5,747 nucleotides of DNA from Victivallales bacterium. GTDB lineage: Bacteria; Verrucomicrobiota; Lentisphaeria; Victivallales; Victivallaceae. Location: positions 1 through 5,747 of the forward strand of contig JAHOYW010000196.1 of the NCBI GenBank assembly GCA_019038735.1, given 5' to 3'. The position numbers and the translations under genes were made by a program. The notes below the pieces were generated by a model that did no database searches, had not been told where the DNA came from, and saw only the letters and a program-made list of their open reading frames with translations. Positions 1 through 5,693 of this stretch are shown here, one piece after another (position 1 is the stretch's first letter; each line of letters begins with the position of its first letter).

Positions 1-40
1 AATTTATAGTATATAGCTTAAAAAAATCAGGAAAATGATA

Positions 41-925
41 ATGCAAAAAGTAATTGATAAAGCTAAAGTTTTGATTGAGGCATTGCCTTATATTCAAAAA
101 TTTAGAGACGCGCTAGTGGTCGTTAAATTCGGCGGCAGCGCTATGGAAAATCCGGAACTGGTCAAAAATACGATGCGGGATATTGTTTTTATGGAGTGCA
201 TTGGTATGCGTCCGGTAGTAGTTCATGGTGGAGGTAAAGCTATTAGTGCTGAACTCAAACGTCAGAATATAAAAGTTGAATTCATAAACGGTATGCGTAA
301 TACTTGTTCGGAGACGATTAAAATAGTTGACAATGTACTGCATGAGCATGTCAATAAAAGTTTGATTGGACATGGTGAAGATGCCGGCGGAAAGATTGCC
401 AGTATTTCGGGTAAGAGGATTTTGAGTGCTGAAAAATTAGTGCCGCAATGTCCTGCTACGGGCGAAAATCTGGATATTGGTTTTGTTGGTAATATTCTGA
501 GTGTCGATACAAAAGAAATATATGAAGCTCTTGAACAAGGTTTGATTCCAGTCATTCCGCCACTCGGAGTTGGTGACGATGGACAAATATATAATATAAA
601 TGCTGATATTGCCGCCTGCAAAATTACTGAAGCCTTAAATGCTCGCAAACTTATTTTTTTGAGCGATGTTCCGGGAATAATGCGTGATCCGAGCGATGAA
701 GAAAGCGTTATCGGCACTATCAGAGCAAATGAAGTGCAAAAACTTATTGATGATAAAGTTATTACTGGCGGAATGATTCCAAAAGTAATGAGCAGTTTGC
801 ACGCGCTTGAAGCCGGAACCAATAAAGTACACATGATCGACGGCAGAGTTAAACATTCTCTGTTGCTGGAAATATTCACAACGGAAGGTGTTGGAACCCA
901 GATTATAAAAGCGGACACAATTTGA
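41..925 (+). CDS. argB: N-acetylglutamate kinase (arginine biosynthesis, likely arginine-inhibited)
   Basis: ArgB phosphorylates N-acetyl-L-glutamate with ATP, the second step of the acetylated arginine/ornithine pathway, in the cytoplasm. The amino-acid-kinase fold is clear: KFGGSAM at residues 29-35 (K29 is the phosphate-contacting lysine), VVVHGGGK at 59-66, NINAD at 185-189 (D189 matches the catalytic aspartate), LSDVPGI, and ITGGMIPK at 241-248 (K248 is the second catalytic lysine). An N-terminal helix of about 25 residues precedes the first strand, and the C-terminus reads H272..LLLEIFTTEGVGT. Both are hallmarks of hexameric, arginine-feedback-inhibited enzymes, so inhibition by arginine is inferred. 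Length, 294 residues, is normal. I start at the ATG at 41 because AGGA at 29-32 sits 8 nt upstream; the in-frame ATG at 35 would leave only 2 nt. The stop overlaps the aroK start by one base (TGATG). Confidence 0.96.
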   Translation: MQKVIDKAKVLIEALPYIQKFRDALVVVKFGGSAMENPELVKNTMRDIVFMECIGMRPVVVHGGGKAISAELKRQNIKVEFINGMRNTCSETIKIVDNVLHEHVNKSLIGHGEDAGGKIASISGKRILSAEKLVPQCPATGENLDIGFVGNILSVDTKEIYEALEQGLIPVIPPLGVGDDGQIYNINADIAACKITEALNARKLIFLSDVPGIMRDPSDEESVIGTIRANEVQKLIDDKVITGGMIPKVMSSLHALEAGTNKVHMIDGRVKHSLLLEIFTTEGVGTQIIKADTI

Positions 926-1476
926 TGAACATAGTTATTTGCGGAATGAAACATTGCGGTAAAAGCACTCACGGGGAATTTATTGCCCGCAAGCTTTCTT
1001 GTCCGTTCATAGATACAGACGATTTGCTTGAGGCGAAGTTTTTTGAACTGGAAAAGAATCCTTTGAATTCCCGGGAAATCTATAATCTGCATGGGGAAGA
1101 TTATTTTCGCAAACTTGAAGCGGATGTGATTCATTCGCTCATAGATGAAGCAGATGAAAATAAAACTAAGATAATCGCGCTTGGCGGCGGAGTGCCGTCC
1201 AATCCGAATCTTGGAAATGAACTGAAAGAGCTTGGACGTTTTGTATATTTGAAAAACGAAGCGGATGTTTTATATAAACGTATAGTCAGGAAAGGCTTGC
1301 CAAGCTTTTTGCAAGGCGAAAATCCCTATGAAAAGTTTTTAAAGCTTTACAGCGAGCGCGAACGGCGTTATATTGAATTATCTGATTTAACAATTGAATT
1401 TGACGAAGACGTCGCGGTAAAAAAAGCCGGGTACATAATTTTAGCTAAAATTGAGGAGACCTTCAATGAGCGGTAG
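925..1476 (+). CDS. aroK: shikimate kinase
   Basis: AroK transfers phosphate from ATP to shikimate, the fifth step of the route to chorismate, in the cytoplasm. The 183-residue P-loop kinase shows Walker A GMKHCGKST (residues 7-15), the shikimate-binding FIDTDDLLE (28-36, D30 and D32), HGEDYFRKLE with R62, the LGGGVP loop (86-91), and R145 in SERERRY near the C-terminus, all in family order. The ATP lid is unusual: where most shikimate kinases have RPLL, this one reads GLPSFL (124-129), with R122/K123 just before it. An in-frame TTG at 922 exists, but the ATG at 925 overlaps the argB stop as TGATG, the usual coupled arrangement, so I chose it. Its 3' end overlaps aroC by 11 nt. aroK versus aroL naming cannot be settled from sequence; the enzyme activity is well supported. 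Confidence 0.93.
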   Translation: MNIVICGMKHCGKSTHGEFIARKLSCPFIDTDDLLEAKFFELEKNPLNSREIYNLHGEDYFRKLEADVIHSLIDEADENKTKIIALGGGVPSNPNLGNELKELGRFVYLKNEADVLYKRIVRKGLPSFLQGENPYEKFLKLYSERERRYIELSDLTIEFDEDVAVKKAGYIILAKIEETFNER

Positions 1477-2521
1477 CATATATGGCAAAACATTTACAAT
1501 AAGTACATTCGGAGAATCTCACGGCAAAGCAGTGGGAGTGATTGTTGATGGTGTAACTCCGGGAATCGAACTGGACGAAGCAGATATACAGAAAGACCTT
1601 GATCGGCGTAAACCCGGTCAGTCATCAGTTACTACGCCACGCAAAGAGTCCGATACAGTACAAATCATGTCTGGAGTTTTTGAGGGTAAAACTACTGGTA
1701 CACCAATAATGATGATTGTTTATAATCAGGACCAACGCTCTAAAGATTACGGCAATATAAAAGATTTATTCCGTCCGGGACATGCTGATTATACTTATAA
1801 TGAGAAATATGGTATTCGGGATTACCGCGGTAGCGGCCGGGCTTCGGGAAGGGAAACTACTGGACGTGTTGCCGCAGGAGCGATAGCTAAAAAATTGCTC
1901 GCCGCTAAAGGTATAAAAGTACTTGCCAGCACTAAAAATCTTGGCGGTATTGAAGCGCAAAAATACTGCCCTGAAGAAATAGAAAAAAATATAGTCAGGA
2001 CTGCTGACCCCGATGTAGCTCAAGAAATGATTGATTTGATTCATGCGTCAATAGAAGAAGAAAACAGTGTCGGCGGTATCGTTGAATGTCGTATAAGTGG
2101 CGTACCCGCGGGTATCGGTGAACCGGTTTTTGAAAAACTCGATGCGGAACTGGCGAAAGCAGCTTTGTCAATTGGCGGCGTTAAGGGTATTGAATTCGGC
2201 GCTGGGTTTGCGGTGGCGAATATGAGCGGTAAGGAACATAATGACGAAATGGATTCCAATGGCTTTAAATCAAATAATGCCGGTGGTATTATTGGCGGTA
2301 TTTCAAACGCTAATGAAATTATTTTCAGGATCGCGGTAAAACCGATTTCATCTATCTCTCAAGCTCAAGATACTATAGATATAAATGGCAATGAAGTTAT
2401 CTGCGAAACCCACGGAAGGCATGATCCGTGTTTATGCCCGCGCATAATTCCCGTACTCGAAGCCATGAGTGCAGTCGTGCTTATCGACCTTATTAAGCAG
2501 AATGCCGCACTTAAATATTGA
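1466..2521 (+). CDS. aroC: chorismate synthase
   Basis: AroC converts 5-enolpyruvylshikimate-3-phosphate to chorismate by 1,4-elimination of phosphate. It needs reduced FMN and is the last step of the shared aromatic pathway. Family signatures are present in order: FGESHGKAVG (residues 15-24, catalytic H19), RRKPGQSS, FRPGHADYTY with the second conserved histidine, RDYRGSGRASGRET, the NNAGGIIGGIS stretch, and GRHDPC (R318-C322). Length is 351 residues, close to the usual 350-370. A TTG at 1451 would extend the frame, but the ATG at 1466 has GAGGAG at 1453-1458 with a 7-nt gap, and MSGSIYGKTF is the normal family N-terminus. The Shine-Dalgarno lies inside aroK, and the genes overlap by 11 nt, which suggests coupled translation. 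Whether FMN is reduced by an external partner or by the protein itself cannot be read from the sequence. Confidence 0.97.
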   Translation: MSGSIYGKTFTISTFGESHGKAVGVIVDGVTPGIELDEADIQKDLDRRKPGQSSVTTPRKESDTVQIMSGVFEGKTTGTPIMMIVYNQDQRSKDYGNIKDLFRPGHADYTYNEKYGIRDYRGSGRASGRETTGRVAAGAIAKKLLAAKGIKVLASTKNLGGIEAQKYCPEEIEKNIVRTADPDVAQEMIDLIHASIEEENSVGGIVECRISGVPAGIGEPVFEKLDAELAKAALSIGGVKGIEFGAGFAVANMSGKEHNDEMDSNGFKSNNAGGIIGGISNANEIIFRIAVKPISSISQAQDTIDINGNEVICETHGRHDPCLCPRIIPVLEAMSAVVLIDLIKQNAALKY

Positions 2522-2533
2522 TGCGGAGCATCT

Positions 2534-2609
2534 TTGGAGTGCGCAACTCCTGTTGCGCTTTTAAATTTGCGAGTGTTAGTTTAAACGGCGGAGGAACGCC
2601 GCAGTCCAA
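2534..2609. repeat. multi-hairpin palindromic intergenic element
   Basis: Imperfect outer arms TTGGAGTGCG (2534-2543) and CGCAGTCCAA (2600-2609) can pair 9 of 10 positions. Between them lie two hairpins: GCGCAAC/GTTGCGC (2541-2558) and CGGCG-GAGGAA-CGCCG (2586-2601). The outer and inner stems share a few bases, so the molecule would fold as a three-way junction with some alternatives. It occupies most of the aroC to membrane-protein gap and contains the terminator hairpin. The layout suggests a dispersed palindrome of the REP/MITE kind, which is inferred: only one copy is visible here. Confidence 0.5.
2541..2562 (+). terminator. probable Rho-independent terminator after aroC
   Basis: A perfect 7-bp GC-rich stem, GCGCAAC (2541-2547) with GTTGCGC (2552-2558), closes a TCCT loop and is followed immediately by TTTT. 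It starts 20 nt after the aroC stop, where the argB-aroK-aroC transcript should end. The T-run is short, so termination may be incomplete. An overlapping alternative hairpin, GGAGT (2536-2540) with ACTCC (2546-2550), would compete with it. Confidence 0.6.
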
Positions 2610-2610
2610 G

Positions 2611-2622
2611 AGCCTGGAGGCT
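2611..2622 (+). other. small hairpin upstream of the EF-hand protein gene
   Basis: AGCC (2611-2614) pairs with GGCT (2619-2622) around a TGGA loop, 28 nt before the next start codon. It is short and may be chance or the tail of the neighbouring palindromic element. No convincing sigma-70 promoter is visible in this gap. Confidence 0.25.
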
Positions 2623-2650
2623 TAGGGAAAACAGTAAAAACAGGATTAAT

Positions 2651-4681
2651 ATGAAGAAGAAATTGACATGTGAAAACATTGGAGGCTCTCAGCAATTTGT
2701 CGTATCAGCTCCCGAACTTATGAAAGCTGTTGTTAATTTAGACCCGGCTCTTTGGGCGGCAACCAGTGCTCCTTGTGAAAGCTTGAGCACTAATTCTAAA
2801 TTTATTTCCTATCTTGATCCAAATAATTCAGGCTCAATTAGGGTTGATGAAGTTATTGTGGCAATCAAATTTCTCCTTGAATCATTTAAGTCTGAACAGG
2901 AACTCAATAATCAGAATAAAGCTCTCAGTCTGAAAGAACTTAATGTCACGTCTGACGTGGGAAATGCTTTCTTGAAATTTGTCAAAAAAAGTTTCGCGCT
3001 TAAAGATAAAAATAGTGAGTTAACACTTGAGCAGGTCAGTGATAAAATTAATCTGTTTTCTTCAGGTCCATTAAAAGGTGATGGGAATTTGACCGCGAAA
3101 GCTGTTGAAAATATTGATGACTTAAAACTTTTTAATGATATTCTGACTGTCGCCGCTAAAGACTGTTTAACTCTGGAATTATTGGGAAAATTCATTGCTG
3201 ACGCTAAAGATTTCCTTGATTGGGAAGAAAATACCGCTAAACCTGAATTGAAAGTCAAAGACGCGACTTTGGCATATTCCGCTTATTCCGCTTTGAAAAG
3301 TAAAATGGATGAATTTTTTAGTTATTGTCAACTCGTAGCTGTCGATCCGGTCAACGCAAAGCGTTTTCAGCTTGATCCTGAAAAGATACCGCCATTAGAA
3401 CTTAAAAATCCAGAGGGTATCAGTGTTTATCTGGATGCCATGCCTTTAGCTTTTCCAAATGAAAAACTGGAACTCAAATTATCCAGCGGAATTAATTCAC
3501 GCTATCTATCTCAGGTGAAAGATTTTGCCGCGGCTTTTAAATTATCTGCTTTGAGCATGGAAAAATGGGAAGAAATAAAAAAAGAACTTGCGCCTTATGA
3601 CGAATACTGCACTAGAATTTACGGCGATCCGACCGGAAAACTCGGGCGGAAAAAACTTGAGGATTATTTAAAAGGTTCGGAAATAGATAATTTGCGCAAT
3701 ATTCTGGCTAAAGATGATAAACTCAGTGATACCCTTGTCCTGCTTAGAAAACTTGAAAAAATGATTTTACTACGGCATTATATGCCGGAATTTATTGATA
3801 ATTTCGTTAATTTTAAAGATCTTTATACACAAAGGAAAACTTCAATAATTCAAGCTGGCTCACTGGTTATGGACGGACGACATTTTGACTTGGTATTATT
3901 TGTCAAAAATCCTGCTGAACATAAAAAATATGCCTTGAAATCAAATCTCTGTATGATTTATGTAGAGCTTCATAGTAAAGATAAAAATGCTTCAAAACAA
4001 TTTGCCGTTGCTTCAATTACTACCGGCACTGTAAATAACCTTTACATAGGCAAAAAAGGAGTTTTCATTGATAATAAAGGCATTTATCAGGATGCGACGA
4101 TCATAGATTTTGTCAATGGACCTATTTCATTTTGGCAAACCATGTTCCTGCCCTTCCGTAAGGCAAGCGATGCGATCAGTCAACGCATGATGAAGCTTTC
4201 GAGCTTTAACGCAATAGAACAAAACATAAGTAAAGGCGCAAAAACTGTTGAGACGCAGAAGAAAGGATTTTCGCTTCTAAATGCCGGTTCAATAGCAGTG
4301 CTTTGCGGCAGTGTCGGTGTCGCGGCATTAGGTAGCGGTGTTGCTTTCGCGATTAACAAATTGAAGGACGTTTCCTGGATAAAAATTGTTTCGGTCTTTG
4401 TAGCAGTTATAATAATAATAATGGCACCCGCGGTAATCTCTGCTTTATTGAAGCTGCGCCGCCGCAATCTAGCTCTTTTTCTCGAAGCCGCCGGCTGGGC
4501 AGTCAATCAGCATCTCAAACTAAAAAGTGCGATTGCCAGAACTTTTACTTACCGTCCTGAATATGAAAAATCATCCAGTAAAGCCTGGATTTATTACATT
4601 TTGATACTAATCATAATAATCACCGGAATGCTTATTTTAAATCAACATTTTAAGTGGTTTTGTAACGAGTGCAAGATTTAG
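2651..4681 (+). CDS. uncharacterised EF-hand protein with three C-terminal membrane helices
   Basis: I do not recognise a named function for this 676-residue protein. There is no signal peptide. Residues 56-67 form a textbook EF-hand loop (DPNNSGSIRVDE: ligands at positions 1, 3, 5, 7 and Glu at 12) flanked by predicted helices, so Ca2+ binding is plausible. A weaker acidic/glycine loop starting at D326 (DPTGKLGRKKLE) is at best degenerate. A long soluble, largely helical region runs to about residue 400. A compact domain follows (about 400-505) with alternating hydrophobic strands, ending in DATIIDFVNGPISFWQ (481-496). Membrane helices are likely at 546-568, 577-600 and 645-663. The arginine/lysine-rich loop 601-644 (KLRRRN..) predicts a cytoplasmic N-terminus and loop and an outside C-terminus ending WFCNECKI. 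AGGA at 2642-2645 sits 5 nt before the ATG, so it is expressed independently of aroC. It resembles, from memory, lineage-specific hypothetical proteins of Lentisphaerae/Verrucomicrobia. The function is unknown; a calcium-sensing membrane role is inference only. Confidence 0.88.
   Translation: MKKKLTCENIGGSQQFVVSAPELMKAVVNLDPALWAATSAPCESLSTNSKFISYLDPNNSGSIRVDEVIVAIKFLLESFKSEQELNNQNKALSLKELNVTSDVGNAFLKFVKKSFALKDKNSELTLEQVSDKINLFSSGPLKGDGNLTAKAVENIDDLKLFNDILTVAAKDCLTLELLGKFIADAKDFLDWEENTAKPELKVKDATLAYSAYSALKSKMDEFFSYCQLVAVDPVNAKRFQLDPEKIPPLELKNPEGISVYLDAMPLAFPNEKLELKLSSGINSRYLSQVKDFAAAFKLSALSMEKWEEIKKELAPYDEYCTRIYGDPTGKLGRKKLEDYLKGSEIDNLRNILAKDDKLSDTLVLLRKLEKMILLRHYMPEFIDNFVNFKDLYTQRKTSIIQAGSLVMDGRHFDLVLFVKNPAEHKKYALKSNLCMIYVELHSKDKNASKQFAVASITTGTVNNLYIGKKGVFIDNKGIYQDATIIDFVNGPISFWQTMFLPFRKASDAISQRMMKLSSFNAIEQNISKGAKTVETQKKGFSLLNAGSIAVLCGSVGVAALGSGVAFAINKLKDVSWIKIVSVFVAVIIIIMAPAVISALLKLRRRNLALFLEAAGWAVNQHLKLKSAIARTFTYRPEYEKSSSKAWIYYILILIIIITGMLILNQHFKWFCNECKI
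2816..2851 (+). other. EF-hand calcium-binding loop (residues 56-67 of the membrane protein)
   Basis: The encoded loop is DPNNSGSIRVDE. Asp at 1, Asn at 3, Ser at 5, Gly at 6, Ser at 7, Ile at 8 and Glu at 12 match the canonical EF-hand pattern. The preceding FISYL and following VIVAIKFLLESF are suitable helices. It is a single canonical hand with no adjacent second hand, whereas EF-hands usually come in pairs, so pairing may occur between subunits. Confidence 0.75.
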
Positions 4682-4761
4682 CACGGCTAGGGACAGCCGT
4701 GACTACATTTTGAAATGTTAGTAAATATAAAATGATGTAGCCGCCTCTGTCTCTAGAGGCG
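4682..4761. repeat. paired-hairpin palindrome filling the gap before recO
   Basis: Hairpin 1 is CACGGCT (4682-4688) with AGCCGTG (4695-4701), loop AGGGAC. Hairpin 2 is CGCCTCT (4742-4748) with AGAGGCG (4755-4761), loop GTCTCT. Between them CTACATTTT (4703-4711) pairs with AAAATGATGTAG (4729-4740) with a two-base bulge. The core CTAGGGACAG of hairpin 1 is the reverse complement of CTGTCTCTAG of hairpin 2 except for one base, so the whole unit is a large inverted repeat. It begins one base after the upstream stop codon and ends 10 nt before recO. There is no T-run after either stem, so it is not a typical terminator. It is probably a mobile or dispersed palindromic repeat. Confidence 0.65.
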
Positions 4762-4771
4762 AAAAAGGGAA

Positions 4772-5434
4772 ATGTGGTCTAAAGCAATGTCAATTTCACT
4801 CGAAACTACTAATGTCATAATTTTGCGGAAGATGCCGTATAAGGAAAGCAGTTTGATACTCGGAACTCTCAGTGCTGAGTTCGGCAAAATCGACCTCATT
4901 GCCAAAGGCGCGCGTAAGTTATCAAAAAAACATTTTCCCGCTTTTGATCTTTTTCGTGAAGTGCAAGTAACTTTTCCCCATAACGGCAAAGACAATTTGC
5001 ATAACGCGACTAATGCTGAATTGATTCAAAGTAATGATGCGCTTGCCAATATCCCGAAAAATTTTGAAACAGCCAGTAAGATAGCTGATTTTATACTGAA
5101 AAATTCCGCTCCTGACCTGCCGTCTCCATTGGTCTATGATGCCCTGCGAAATATCCTGCGTAATTGGGCATTAGAGGGCGATAAACAAGAATTTCCATGG
5201 ACGAGCCAGCAGTGTTCAGTAATAATAAAGACAAGTTATCTTTACGAAAACGGTCTTTTGCCCGAGCTCGGCGAGCCAACAGACAAACAAGCCTATAATC
5301 AGCAGCAAATCATCGAATCCATCATAGAGTCCGGTAACGAAGGTATTCCTCTCCCAAAATTAGATAATATCTGGTGGCAACAGCTAAACAAGTGGTTGAA
5401 CCAGCTAATCAAACACCACCAGTTAAAGTATTAG
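4772..5434 (+). CDS. recO: DNA repair protein RecO
   Basis: RecO works with RecR to load RecA onto SSB-coated single-stranded DNA in RecF-pathway gap repair and anneals complementary strands. The N-terminal OB-fold is recognisable: TTNVIILRKMPYKESSLILGTL followed by FGKIDLIAKGARK (residues 37-49). The helical C-terminal domain carries the typical WTSQQCSVIIKTSYLYENGLLPEL (143-166). At 220 residues it is a little shorter than the usual 240-260. The four-cysteine zinc site of many RecO proteins is missing; C148 is the only cysteine I see in the C-terminal half. The start is uncertain. ATG at 4772 has GGGA only 1 nt away, or GAGG at 4756-4759 within a hairpin 12 nt away. ATG at 4787 (MSISLETTNV) fits family N-termini better but lacks a good ribosome site. 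It is not functionally tied to its neighbours. Confidence 0.88.
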   Translation: MWSKAMSISLETTNVIILRKMPYKESSLILGTLSAEFGKIDLIAKGARKLSKKHFPAFDLFREVQVTFPHNGKDNLHNATNAELIQSNDALANIPKNFETASKIADFILKNSAPDLPSPLVYDALRNILRNWALEGDKQEFPWTSQQCSVIIKTSYLYENGLLPELGEPTDKQAYNQQQIIESIIESGNEGIPLPKLDNIWWQQLNKWLNQLIKHHQLKY

Positions 5435-5471
5435 AAACAACATGGATTAGGAAACTAAGATATAATAAATA

Positions 5472-5488
5472 GGCTCACAACGTGAGCC
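5472..5488. repeat. strong hairpin downstream of recO
   Basis: GGCTCAC (5472-5478) pairs perfectly with GTGAGCC (5482-5488) around an AAC loop, 37 nt after the recO stop. GTGAGC recurs at 5490-5495, giving an alternative partner for the 5' arm. It could end recO transcription, but no T-run follows on the plus strand, so a classic Rho-independent terminator is not supported. Confidence 0.5.
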
Positions 5489-5501
5489 CGTGAGCTTATG
5501 A

Positions 5502-5528
5502 CTTTGCTTGCAATGAGGGTGAGCAAAG
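5502..5528. repeat. inverted repeat CTTTGCT/AGCAAAG
   Basis: CTTTGCT (5502-5508) is perfectly complementary to AGCAAAG (5522-5528) across a 13-nt loop, and a G-T pair can extend it. It follows the previous hairpin by 13 nt, so the two may be parts of one folded unit. The function is unknown. Confidence 0.4.
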
Positions 5529-5622
5529 CGAAAGCCAATTATCTTGGGCAAAGAAGCGGGCTTATTGATTTTGAAAAGGCTATAATTTCAATAATTATAC
5601 AGAATATTATCTACATTGTTAT

Positions 5623-5693
5623 CATTACGCTTCGTCGCACCATGAAGCAGCGAACGTAGCCGCCTGGCGTTTGAAGGTGGCGAAGCCATTACG
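5623..5693. repeat. palindromic element bounded by CATTACG direct repeats
   Basis: CATTACG occurs at 5623-5629 and again at 5687-5693. The 57 nt between them has near-inverted ends (5629-5641 GCTTCGTCGCACC against 5676-5686 GGTGGCGAAGC) and an inner hairpin, AACG plus CC (5653-5661) with GG plus CGTT (5666-5671). A small hairpin, GACC-GTACA-GGTC (5693-5705), abuts it. The form, inverted ends inside short direct repeats, is that of a miniature mobile element or dispersed intergenic palindrome. The GC-rich run stands out against the AT-rich flank at 5581-5620. Confidence 0.45.

Noticed and set aside
262..1134. A 290-codon open frame on the minus strand opposite argB and aroK.
   Set aside because: It is antisense to two well-identified genes, crosses their boundary, and its Ile/Ser/Pro-rich translation shows no motif; it is a shadow frame.
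2521..2625. A 34-codon ORF (MRSIFGVRNS...) whose ATG overlaps the aroC stop as TGATG.
   Set aside because: It lies wholly inside the palindromic element and terminator, has no Shine-Dalgarno of its own, and its composition follows the hairpin arms; the overlap is probably chance.
4710..4731. TTGAAA and TATAAA as a possible recO promoter.
   Set aside because: The spacer is only 10 nt, far short of the 16-18 nt sigma-70 needs, and both boxes lie in the palindrome.
5565..5586. TTGATT with TATAAT as a promoter reading out of the right end of the window.
   Set aside because: The spacer is 10 nt; the -10 box is perfect but AT-rich sequence gives such matches easily, and no downstream gene is visible.
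5498..5659. A 53-codon plus-strand ORF (MTLLAMRVSK...) with a hydrophobic middle that could look like a small membrane protein.
   Set aside because: There is no ribosome site before the ATG, it runs through two palindromes, and the Ile/Tyr-rich middle comes from AT-rich DNA.
5588..5689. A 33-codon minus-strand ORF (MASPPSNARR...) covering the last palindrome.
   Set aside because: It is mostly a translation of the repeat element, with no Shine-Dalgarno or recognisable domain.
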